NCBI GenBank assembly: GCA_963682085.1 | Contig: OY821614.1 | Span: forward strand, 62,001 to 126,000 | Reading direction: 5' to 3' | DNA length: 64,000 bases | Origin: Thiodubiliella sp900128405 | GTDB taxonomy: Bacteria > Pseudomonadota > Gammaproteobacteria > PS1 > Pseudothioglobaceae | Shown here: positions 45,417 through 54,200 of the stretch, piece after piece | How positions within the stretch are numbered: the stretch's first letter is position 1 | Layout of the letters: each line of letters starts with the position of its first letter | Translations under genes and position numbers: made by a program | The notes under the pieces: model-generated | What the model saw: only the letters and a program-made list of their open reading frames with translations | Databases searched by the model: none | Told to the model about the DNA's origin: nothing

Positions 45417-47348
45417 TTATTTCTTATCGTCACCCTTAACTTCTTCAAAGTCAGCATCCACCACATCAGCATCTTCTGCACCTGCATTAGCAGCATCAGT
45501 AAAGCCATCGCCACCAGCATCTGCACCTACTTTTGCTTGTGCTTTTTCAGCCAAAGGTTGGGCGATTTCACTCAGGTTTTTCACCTTAGCATCAATGGCC
45601 TCTTTGTCATCACTTTTCATTGCTTCTTCAAGTTCGGTTATCGCTGCTTCAATTGCAGTTTTTTCGTCTTCCGATACCTCTTCTTTGAGTTCATCTAACA
45701 TTTGATTGGTTGAATGGACTAAGGAATCTGCCATATTGCGTGTGGTTACTAACTCTTGGAATTTCTTGTCTTCCTCGGCGTTTGCTTCCGCATCTTTAAT
45801 CATCTTTTCAACTTCTTCATCAGAAAGACCACTAGAGGCTTTAATGGTAATGCTTTGCTCTTTGCCTGTGTTGTTGTCTTTGGCAGAAACATTTAAAATA
45901 CCATCAGAGTCAATGTCTAAAGTTACTTCGATTTGTGGTTGACCTTTAGGTGCATTAGGAATGCCTTCAAGGTTGAATTGCCCCAGTGATTTGTTAGCAC
46001 TTGCCACTTCTCGTTCACCTTGTAAAACATGAACTGTTACTGCTGATTGGTTATCTGCTGCAGTGGAAAAAGTTTGCGATGCATTGGTTGGAATAGTCGT
46101 GTTTTTTTCAATCAACTTAGTCATCACGCCACCCATGGTCTCAATACCTAATGATAAAGGTGTTACATCTAATAGTAAGACATCTTTAACATCGCCACCA
46201 AGGACACCTGCTTGCACTGCAGCACCCATTGCTACAGCTTCGTCAGGGTTGACATCTTTTTTCGGCTCTTTACCAAAGAATTTTTTCACTGCTTCTTGCA
46301 CCTTAGGCATACGCGTAGAGCCACCAACAATAATTACTTCATCAATGTCTTTAGCGGATAAATCTGCATCTTTTAAGGCAATCTTACAAGGGTCAATTGA
46401 ACGCTGAATTAAATCTTCTACTAAAGATTCTAATTTAGAGCGTGTGATTTTGATATTTAAGTGCTTAGGGCCTGAGGCATCGGCAGTAACATACGGAAGA
46501 TTTACTTCGGTTTGCTCAGAAGAAGACAATTCAATTTTGGCTTTTTCTGCTGCTTCTTTTAAGCGTTGTAACGCCATTGGGTCATTTTTTAAATTAATGC
46601 CCTGCTCTTTTTTAAATTCATCTATTAAGAAATTAATGATACGCTGATCAAAATCTTCACCCCCTAGAAAAGTGTCGCCGTTGGTTGACAATACTTCAAA
46701 GTGCTTTTCCCCATCAATGTCTTCCATTTCAATAATGGAAACATCAAAGGTGCCGCCACCTAGGTCATATACGGCAACTGTTTTGTCGCCTTTGGACTTG
46801 TCTACACCATACGCCAATGCCGCTGCAGTTGGCTCGTTGATAATGCGTTTAACATCCAAACCTGCAATTTTGCCAGCATCTTTGGTTGCTTGTCGTTGTG
46901 AATCGTTAAAGTAGGCAGGAACTGTAATAACCGCTTCTGTTACTTTTTCGCCTAAATAATCTTCAGCCGTTTTTTTCATCTTTTCAATGACTTTTGCTGA
47001 AATTTCAGGTGCTGCCATTTTCTTACCATTCACTTCAACCCATGCATCGCCATTGTCTGCTTTAACAATTTTATAAGGCACTAAATCAATGTCTTTTTGC
47101 ACTGCTTCTTCGTCAAAGCGACGACCGATTAATCGTTTAATCGCATACAGTGTATTTTCAGGGTTGGTAACCGCTTGTCGTTTGGCACTTTGACCTACTA
47201 AAACTTCCTCTGAATCTTTTGGAAAGGCAACAATAGAGGGTGTGGTGCGATCACCTTCAGAATTTTCAATGATTTTTATATTGCCACCATCCATAATAGC
47301 AACGCATGAGTTTGTTGTTCCCAAATCAATACCGATAATTTTTGACAT
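45417..47348 (-). CDS. dnaK: Chaperone DnaK (Hsp70)
   Basis: ATP-dependent chaperone. The 643 residues start MSKIIGIDLGTTNSCVAIMDGG, with the nucleotide-binding signatures VYDLGGGTFDVSIIE and VIIVGGSTRMPKVQEAVKKFFG and the linker DVLLLDVTPLSLGIETMGG. The substrate-binding domain and helical lid follow, with a gly/ala-rich tail ending DADFEEVKGDDKK, a slightly altered version of the usual EEVKDDKK. GGAG precedes the start, and a sigma-32-type promoter lies upstream. Confidence 0.98.
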   Translation of the reverse strand: MSKIIGIDLGTTNSCVAIMDGGNIKIIENSEGDRTTPSIVAFPKDSEEVLVGQSAKRQAVTNPENTLYAIKRLIGRRFDEEAVQKDIDLVPYKIVKADNGDAWVEVNGKKMAAPEISAKVIEKMKKTAEDYLGEKVTEAVITVPAYFNDSQRQATKDAGKIAGLDVKRIINEPTAAALAYGVDKSKGDKTVAVYDLGGGTFDVSIIEMEDIDGEKHFEVLSTNGDTFLGGEDFDQRIINFLIDEFKKEQGINLKNDPMALQRLKEAAEKAKIELSSSEQTEVNLPYVTADASGPKHLNIKITRSKLESLVEDLIQRSIDPCKIALKDADLSAKDIDEVIIVGGSTRMPKVQEAVKKFFGKEPKKDVNPDEAVAMGAAVQAGVLGGDVKDVLLLDVTPLSLGIETMGGVMTKLIEKNTTIPTNASQTFSTAADNQSAVTVHVLQGEREVASANKSLGQFNLEGIPNAPKGQPQIEVTLDIDSDGILNVSAKDNNTGKEQSITIKASSGLSDEEVEKMIKDAEANAEEDKKFQELVTTRNMADSLVHSTNQMLDELKEEVSEDEKTAIEAAITELEEAMKSDDKEAIDAKVKNLSEIAQPLAEKAQAKVGADAGGDGFTDAANAGAEDADVVDADFEEVKGDDKK

Positions 47349-47382
47349 TTTTTACTCCTTTTTTTAAATAATTATGACCCAT

Positions 47383-47410
47383 ATCTAGGGACATAAAAAA
47401 TAAATTCAAG
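47383..47410 (-). promoter_or_regulatory. Sigma-32 (heat-shock) promoter of dnaK
   Basis: On the minus strand CTTGAA (47405-47410) is followed after 14 bp by CCCTAGAT (47383-47390). The RpoH consensus is CTTGAA with 13-15 bp before CCCCATnT, so both boxes and the spacing agree well. The -10 box is about 35 bp before the dnaK start, leaving room for the GGAG ribosome site. Confidence 0.8.
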
Positions 47411-47457
47411 TAAAAAATAAATTAATTTTTTCTTTTGAGAGTCTTGCTGTAATTATG

Positions 47458-47475
47458 TATTTATGCAAAAGTCTC
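47458..47475. repeat. MITE-type end embedded in the 3' end of coaD
   Basis: TATTTATGCAAAAGTCTC is the element's right inverted repeat with one substitution. The coaD C-terminal residues ETFA and its stop are written in this sequence on the minus strand. A poor left partner (GAGAGTCTTGC at 47437) could make this a 39-bp deletion derivative like the one at 9669. It appears that an insertion supplied the present stop codon of coaD. Confidence 0.5.
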
Positions 47476-47940
47476 TTTTAATAGAATTTCAATATTAGTA
47501 GGGACAAAGCTACTAATATCGCCACCAAGAGATAAAATTTCCCTAACTAAGGAAGAAGAAATATTGGCATATTGTTCTGCTGGAGTCATAAATAATGTTT
47601 CAATATCAGGGTTAAGGTGCTTGTTCATACCTGAGAGTTGGAATTCATACTCAAAATCACTTACCGCTCGTAAACCACGCAAGATAATCTGTGCATTCTG
47701 TGCTGTAGCAAAATCTACTAACAAAGTATCAAAGCCCATTACTTTAATATTATCAATACCTATCAAGGCATCTGTGGCACCTTTTAGCCGGTTATCAATG
47801 GTTAAGAAAGCCGATTTTTTGCTGTTTTGTGTAATGCCGACAATCACTGTATCAAACAGTTTGCTGGCGCGTTTGATTAAGTCAATATGTCCATTGGTAA
47901 TGGGGTCAAAAGAACCGGGATAAATTGCAATTTTTTTCAT
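47461..47940 (-). CDS. coaD: Phosphopantetheine adenylyltransferase
   Basis: Fourth step of coenzyme A synthesis, forming dephospho-CoA from ATP and 4'-phosphopantetheine. The 159 residues start with the nucleotidyltransferase motif YPGSFDPITNGHIDLIKRA; RGLRAVSDFEYEFQLSGMNK and the ATP-binding ISSSLVREI are intact. The C-terminus (LLKETFA) is encoded by a transposon-end-like sequence. It is 7 bp downstream of rsmD in the rnd-ppa-rsmD-coaD group. Confidence 0.97.
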   Translation of the reverse strand: MKKIAIYPGSFDPITNGHIDLIKRASKLFDTVIVGITQNSKKSAFLTIDNRLKGATDALIGIDNIKVMGFDTLLVDFATAQNAQIILRGLRAVSDFEYEFQLSGMNKHLNPDIETLFMTPAEQYANISSSLVREILSLGGDISSFVPTNIEILLKETFA

Positions 47941-47947
47941 CGTATTT

Positions 47948-48517
47948 TTAATTAGAGGTCTCTAGTAAGCAGTAGTGAACGGCACCAGATTTTTTTTGTT
48001 TGCTAATATTGGTGTTTGCCAAAAAGTGTGTTTTTAAAAGTTTCATTGTTATTTCAAATTCAGATTCTATGTAGATTTTACCACCAGCAGCAACAAAATC
48101 ATTCTCTGAGATTAATTTCAATGCTTTTGTTAGGTAGTTTTTATTAAAAGGAGGGTCTAGCAAAATCAAATCAAATGGTGTTTTGGGTTTTTTCTTTAAA
48201 AACTCAAAAGCATCTTGTCGAAAAATTGTTAAATTATCTGCTTTTAATAACTGTTTATTTTGCTCAAGAAAATGCAAAGCATTTGTGTCTTTTTCTACAC
48301 TTACGACTTGTTTTGCACCATGAGAAAGTGCCTCAAAACTCAAGGCACCACTGCCAGAAAACAAGTCTAAAAAGGTTTTTCCCTGCGTCTCAAATTGTAA
48401 CCAATTAAACAAAGTTTCACGCACTTTGCTCGGTGTGGGTCTCAATCCTTCGGCATCGGCAAAATTAAATTTCCTACTTCGGTGTTCTCCGCCAATAATT
48501 TGAAAACTATTTGCCAT
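47948..48517 (-). CDS. rsmD: 16S rRNA (guanine966-N2)-methyltransferase
   Basis: S-adenosylmethionine-dependent methyltransferase acting on 16S rRNA. The 189 residues include FLDLFSGSGALSFEALSHGA (SAM-binding) and the catalytic LILLDPPFNKNY, with the N-terminal GGEHRSRKFNFADAEGLRPTPSKVRETLFNWL. It lies 21 bp after ppa and next to coaD, a pairing found in many bacteria. Confidence 0.96.
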   Translation of the reverse strand: MANSFQIIGGEHRSRKFNFADAEGLRPTPSKVRETLFNWLQFETQGKTFLDLFSGSGALSFEALSHGAKQVVSVEKDTNALHFLEQNKQLLKADNLTIFRQDAFEFLKKKPKTPFDLILLDPPFNKNYLTKALKLISENDFVAAGGKIYIESEFEITMKLLKTHFLANTNISKQKKSGAVHYCLLETSN

Positions 48518-48538
48518 CTTAACTTGCTGATTTAGAAG

Positions 48539-49069
48539 TTATTTTTTATAAGTGTTGAAAGAATTAATTAATTCTTCTTTGGCTTCTTTGGCATTGCCCC
48601 AGCCGTCAATTTTTACCCATTTACCTTCGTCAAGGTCTTTATAGTAAGTAAAAAAATGTTCAATTTGGTCTTTTAGTGTGGCCTCAACATCGTCAATACC
48701 TTTGATATTACGATAAGATTTGCAAAGTTTATCCGTTGGCACTGCCAAAATTTTATAATCCTTGCCTTCCTCATCGGTCATACGCAAAACCCCAATTGGA
48801 CGCGCTGTAATTACCGCATCATGAATCAACGGATAGGGGGTAATAACCAATACATCAGCAGGATCGCCATCATCGGCTAGCGTTTCAGGCACAAAGCCAT
48901 AATTGCACGGATAAAACATAGGTGTTGAGATAAATCTATCAACAAACATAGCGCCTGTTTCTTTGTCAATTTCATATTTAACGGGTGATGAGTGGGCGGG
49001 TATTTCAATAATCACATTGATTTCATCGGGAATATTGCCTGCTGAGACGGGTTTTAAACTGTTTTGCAT
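48539..49069 (-). CDS. ppa: Inorganic pyrophosphatase (family I)
   Basis: Hydrolyses pyrophosphate to drive biosynthetic reactions. Starting at MQNSLKPVSAGNIPDE (49069) gives 176 residues, the usual size, with GGAG 8 bases upstream. A longer frame to 49105 would add 12 unconserved residues. Active-site features are KYEIDKETGAMFVDRF, YPCNYGFVPETLADDGDPADVLV and the KVLAVP-like KILAVPTDK. The chosen start overlaps the rnd 3' end by 16 bp. Confidence 0.95.
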   Translation of the reverse strand: MQNSLKPVSAGNIPDEINVIIEIPAHSSPVKYEIDKETGAMFVDRFISTPMFYPCNYGFVPETLADDGDPADVLVITPYPLIHDAVITARPIGVLRMTDEEGKDYKILAVPTDKLCKSYRNIKGIDDVEATLKDQIEHFFTYYKDLDEGKWVKIDGWGNAKEAKEELINSFNTYKK

Positions 49070-50121
49070 TTTTCTAACTCCTCTTTTAATATTTGATAAC
49101 GCCAACCGCTGAGAAAATTCACCGATTGACTGCCACGAATGTATCTTAACAAAGCTTTGCTACTAGCCATAACTTCTAGGGTTAGATTATACTGATTTGC
49201 TTTTTCTTGAATGCTTTTTTGTAAAATAATCCTTTGTGCCTTTTCTTCAGGTGTTGGTGGCGTGTGTTGTTGGGTGTCAATTTTAATATTATGCAGTTGT
49301 GGATGTTGGGTTAGAAAATGTTCAAATGATTGTTGTATTTCAGCGCTAAAACTGTCTTTTCCCATGGCGATATTGATTAAATCACTATCAGATAATATCC
49401 ATTTTCTAGGTTTGTTTTTGTCAATCGCTGTGCCTTCCCTCCAAGCACAAAGTTGCACGCCAATATTGTGCAATTTCTTAGGCAAATGTGAAATGCCTTT
49501 AACCCGTTTCCACGCCTGCCCAATGTCAATTTGATATAAATTAAGATGAAGCAAAGATTGCCCCTCTTCCAATAACCACGCTAATTTGTGCTCATCTTGT
49601 AGTCGTGCTTTAAGTTGGTGGTAATTTTTAATCAAATAACGCACATCATCCAGTGCATATTCTATTGCCTCATCAGGTAATGGTCGTATTGTCCAATCAA
49701 GTCGAGTATAGGCTTTTTCTAAATGCACACCTTGCAAGATTTCAGTGAGCATTTGATAAGAGATTTGCGCACCCGGATTACACGCCTCAGGGCGTAAATC
49801 TTTTAATAAATCCAGTGCAATTTGGGTGTCAAATAGTTGCTTAGGTAGTTTGCCAGAGAGGCAGTGCAGTGCCTCAATATCCTGTCTTGCACTATGCACA
49901 ATCCAAAGGCAATCTGTTTGATAGAGTTTATCAAACAAAGGTTGCAGATTTTTAATTGCCAAAACATCAATACAATCTGTGGCACTTTTGGTTGCAATTT
50001 GCACCAAACATAGTATTGGATAATAAGTATTGATGCGTTTAAATTCAGTGTCAATTGCCAGTTCAGTTTCGTCTTTAATATTGTGCAAAAAATCGCACAG
50101 TTGTTTGTCGTTTATAATCAT
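49054..50121 (-). CDS. rnd: Ribonuclease D
   Basis: A 3'-5' exoribonuclease trimming tRNA and other small RNA 3' ends. The 355 residues hold the DEDD exonuclease motifs (LAIDTEFKRINTYYP; HSARQDIEAL; ALDDVRYLIKNYHQL). An HRDC domain follows, around residues 205-290 (LCAWREGTAIDKNKPRKWILSDSDLINIAM). It heads the minus-strand group rnd-ppa-rsmD-coaD. Confidence 0.95.
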   Translation of the reverse strand: MIINDKQLCDFLHNIKDETELAIDTEFKRINTYYPILCLVQIATKSATDCIDVLAIKNLQPLFDKLYQTDCLWIVHSARQDIEALHCLSGKLPKQLFDTQIALDLLKDLRPEACNPGAQISYQMLTEILQGVHLEKAYTRLDWTIRPLPDEAIEYALDDVRYLIKNYHQLKARLQDEHKLAWLLEEGQSLLHLNLYQIDIGQAWKRVKGISHLPKKLHNIGVQLCAWREGTAIDKNKPRKWILSDSDLINIAMGKDSFSAEIQQSFEHFLTQHPQLHNIKIDTQQHTPPTPEEKAQRIILQKSIQEKANQYNLTLEVMASSKALLRYIRGSQSVNFLSGWRYQILKEELEKCKTV

Positions 50122-50132
50122 TTTAATTTGTT

Positions 50133-50678
50133 GAGACCATTTGTAAATACTTGAATTAATATCATCAGTGCAACACTCGTTAGTCGGTCAAAAGCTCTAT
50201 TAACCACTCTTTAATCCGACAAGAAAAAGGAGTGAAATAGGAAAAAATATACCCAATTAACCTGCGAACAAAGATACCATATTTAGCTACTGAATAAATA
50301 AGGATATAGTCAAACTTTTATTGCCAAATCAATGAATAAAAGCAAATTAACAATTTCTCGGTAGTTGTCTAGAAATACTGTAGGGAAGCATTACAATCTT
50401 GTAGGATAAGAATTTTAAACATCATCAGTGGCAGGTAACTCGGTGCACCCCGTTTAGATGAGTAAAGGTTTGATTGGGTTTTTTCTATTGTTTTCTAGTT
50501 GATGATGTTATGCATATCATTAAAGTTCTGATAGGAATTTATACTCAACAACGAGAAGCATCTGAAAATGAGTTTTGTTAGGTGTTTTTCCAAGACATTT
50601 TAGATATTTTTAAAGTGAATTTATATGGGTGCTATTTTATCAGATTGGTAGTTTGATGATGGTTTATGCAAAAGTCTC
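50133..50678. mobile_element. Decayed 546-bp element with MITE-family ends
   Basis: The left end GAGACCATTTGTAAATACTT matches the 386 element's end with small changes. The right end TTTATGCAAAAGTCTC is its complement with one substitution. The interior is not the same as the 161-bp element, and no intact frame remains in it. It could be the remnant of a longer, perhaps once autonomous, relative. No target duplication is visible. It fills most of the 631-bp gap between rnd and the toxin locus, and its right end is 74 bp before the next start. Confidence 0.55.
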
Positions 50679-50752
50679 TCCTACTAGATGTAATTTTATT
50701 TTTGAATTTAAAGCCTTGCAATTCTCTAAATTTTAATTTAGAATACGGCGCT

Positions 50753-51259
50753 ATGATTCAAACACAACAAAAGAAAATCATCGCTATTACTATCATTATC
50801 ACGCTAGTAGGTTTGATAATTTCTCTCAATATAGGCGACCCAATTCAACCTAATACCTCAGTATTTGACACTTCTAATACCAATACAACACCAAGCAATA
50901 AACAATTAAACACACAATCCAATACATCAAAAACAACACCAAGCAATAAACAAAACAACAACCCCTTTAACCCAAACCAAACTAACACTACCAACACCAC
51001 TAACCCACATTTCCCCCCAGGCTTCCCCAAACCCCTACCCCCATTAGACCCAGAAAAACTCAAAGAAACCGATGATTTAATTGCTACAGGCGATGCCATC
51101 GTTGCAAAAATGAACGCCCTAATTTCCACACTTGATTTACCCAAAATAAAGCTGAGCAAAGCTGAGCAAGCTCAATTAGACGCTCAGCGTCAAGCCCAAC
51201 AAACTAGACTAGATAACATCAAAGCCCAATTAGAGGCACTACAAGGAGACTTACAATGA
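50753..51259 (+). CDS. Membrane-anchored, Thr/Asn/Pro-rich coiled-coil protein
   Basis: A 168-residue protein from the ATG at 50753. The N-terminus has a basic start and one hydrophobic segment (IIAITIIITLVGLIISLNI, about residues 9-27), either an anchor or an uncleaved signal. A low-complexity linker rich in T, N and P follows, containing a repeated TTPSNKQ. After a proline-rich motif (FPPGFPKPLPPLDPEKL), the C-terminal ~60 residues form a coiled coil (AEQAQLDAQRQAQQTRLDNIKAQLEALQG). The stop overlaps the Rhs start by 4 bp, so it is coupled to it and is probably an accessory for export or surface display. No named family recognised. Confidence 0.75.
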   Translation: MIQTQQKKIIAITIIITLVGLIISLNIGDPIQPNTSVFDTSNTNTTPSNKQLNTQSNTSKTTPSNKQNNNPFNPNQTNTTNTTNPHFPPGFPKPLPPLDPEKLKETDDLIATGDAIVAKMNALISTLDLPKIKLSKAEQAQLDAQRQAQQTRLDNIKAQLEALQGDLQ

Positions 51260-54200
51260 CTTATTCATTCAAACAATCTATCAATCTAACACTACCAATC
51301 TTATTGGTTTTATTATTAGGCACTCCCACTCAAGCAACCGCAAGCATTGACACCACCGCACTAGTAGGTAGCACTGCTGGTGGTTTTAGCGTCAACCAAG
51401 GCACAGCAAACTACGCTATCCCTATTACCGTGCCACCAGGCATAGCAGGCATGAAACCCGAATTGAGCATTAACTACAATTCCAATGCAAGCAATGGGCA
51501 ATTAGGTCTGGGTTTTAGCCTAGGTGGCTTATCTGTTATTCATCGTTGTGCCAAAACCATTGCCACTGATGGCGTAAAAGGTGGTGTTAACTATAACAAT
51601 AACGATAGATACTGCCTAAACGGACAACGCTTAATCGCCATCTCTGGTGTAGATGGACAATCAGGTAGCGAATATCGCACTGAAATAAACAGTTTTAGCA
51701 AAATTAAATACAACGGTAACTATTGGACTGTAAAAACCAAATCTGGACAAACTTTTGAATATGGAAATACGCAAACTTCTAAGATTGAAGCACAAGGTAA
51801 GTCAGCCGTCAGACTTTGGGCGGTGAATAAAATCACTGATGTTACTAATAATGCGATTAATTATATTTACAATGAAGACAATGCGAATGGTGAATATACC
51901 TTGAGTCGAATTAACTATACTGACAATTCAGTTAGGTTGACTTATGAAGACAGAGAAGACAAAATAAAAAATAAATGGCAAGATTCGAAAATTGAGATTA
52001 CCAAACGTTTAAAAAATATTCAAACTTTTTTAAATGAAAATTTAATCAGAGACTATGGAATTGAATATCAGTATACTGGCGAACCAAAAATAAGCCAAAT
52101 CACTAAAGTTACTCAAGGGGTTAATGGCGGAAGACTCAGTTCTATCGCCTTTTCTTGGAGTGAAGTTAATTTACCAACTAGTGGGAAATCTGGACAATGG
52201 TACGAACAAAATTATAAATATAATTTCTGGGGTGGTAGTCAATCATCAGAGCTACTTAAATACGATGAGAGCGATGACGGCTACCCTAGAATAGTACGAT
52301 ATAGCCATCCACTTGAATTTTCCGATGTTAATGGCGATGGTTTAGATGATATGCTTATTCAAGGAAAAGCATTTTTATCCAATGGCTCTAGTTTTTCTTC
52401 TGACAAATCTTTAGGTTTTTGTGGTAAAGCTTTTTACAAGAAAGATGGGAGTGGCGGCGACATCTATAAATATGACACTTGTGGTTATGCTGATGTTAAT
52501 GGTGATGGCAAGGCTGATTTTATTAAATCAAGTGATGGGATAGTGACAGTTAATGACACTCAATGGTACGAACAAAATTATAAATATAATTTCTGGGGTG
52601 GTAGTCAATCATCAGAGCTACTTAAATACGATGAGAGCGATGACGGCTACCCTAGAATAGTACGATATAGCCATCCACTTGAATTTTCCGATGTTAATGG
52701 CGATGGTTTAGATGATATGCTTATTCAAGGAAAAGCATTTTTATCCAATGGCTCTAGTTTTTCTTCTGACAAATCTTTAGGTTTTTGTGGTAAAGCTTTT
52801 TACAAGAAAGATGGGAGTGGCGGCGACATCTATAAATATGACACTTGTGGTTATGCTGATGTTAATGGTGATGGCAAGGCTGATTTTATTAAATCAAGTG
52901 ATGGGATAGTGACAGTTAATGACACTCAATGGTACGAACAAAATTATAAATATAATTTCTGGGGTGGTAGTCAATCATCAGAGCTACTTAAATACGATGA
53001 GAGCGATGACGGCTACCCTAGAATAGTACGATATAGCCATCCACTTGAATTTTCCGATGTTAATGGCGATGGTTTAGATGATATGCTTATTCAAGGAAAA
53101 GCATTTTTATCCAATGGCTCTAGTTTTTCTTCTGACAAATCTTTAGGTTTTTGTGGTAAAGCTTTTTACAAGAAAGATGGGAGTGGCGGCGACATCTATA
53201 AATATGACACTTGTGGTTATGCTGATGTTAATGGTGATGGCAAGGCTGATTTTATTAAATCAAGTGATGGGGTAATTACAGTTAACTTGAGCGATTTTGA
53301 TAAAGTAAAAGTTGTTACTAAAATTGTAAATAGTTTTGGCATTGATACAACGATTAACTACAAACCATTGACCAGTAACGAAGTTTATCAACGAGACAAT
53401 ATATTTTACTATCCGTATAAAAATATTTATACCCCTGAGTTATTGGTTTTTAGCCTTACAACCGACAACGCCATCGGCGGTCAAAACACCACCACCTACA
53501 AATACGGTGGCGCTAAAGTCAATGTCAAAGGCAGAGGTAATCTAGGTTTTGCTTGGATTGAGAAAAAAGACTTGCAAACTAACAAACTCACTCGCACTGA
53601 ACATAGTCAAACCTATCCTCATATCGGTCAACCTACCTCAAGTAATGAATACATCGAACAAAACGATAGTCGTCAATTGCTACACAGCCAAGACAATAGA
53701 TATTCACATACCCCTCGCCGATACAGCGGTATAGACACCCTTTATCTTGCTCAAAGCCAAGAAAAATCCTACGATCTCAATTCAGGCAACCTACTAACAA
53801 CTATTACCACTCAGCAATCCAATATTGATAATTACGGCAATGTCGGCACCATCAAAGTTACCACCACAGGCAAAAACAAAACCTTCGTCAAAACCACTCG
53901 AAACACTTACAATAATAACACTACTAAGTGGTATCTAGGTAGGTTAACCGCCTCCACAGTAACCCACCAAGCCCCCAATACGCCCAACATAACACGCACC
54001 TCTCGTTTTGCTTACAACAACAAAGGTTTACTCAAATCAGAAACCATTGAACCTAACACCAAAAAAGCATTAACAACCACTTACAAATACGATAGTTTTG
54101 GCAACAAAATCAAAGCCACTACCAGTGCCAGTGGTATTGCTAGCAGAAGCACCACCACTGAATATAGTGCCAATGGAAAATTTTCCATTAAAACTACCAA

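Noticed and set aside
48539..49105. Longer start for ppa at 49105
   Set aside because: The additional residues lie inside rnd and are not conserved, and a good ribosome site precedes the ATG at 49069.
50901..51000. Thr/Asn-rich low complexity as a satellite repeat
   Set aside because: It is in frame within a coupled gene and reads as a flexible protein linker with only a short repeated motif.
52195..53292. Tandem repeats as a possible CRISPR array
   Set aside because: The units are 366 bp with no spacers, in frame and coding for FG-GAP-type repeats; no cas genes are nearby.
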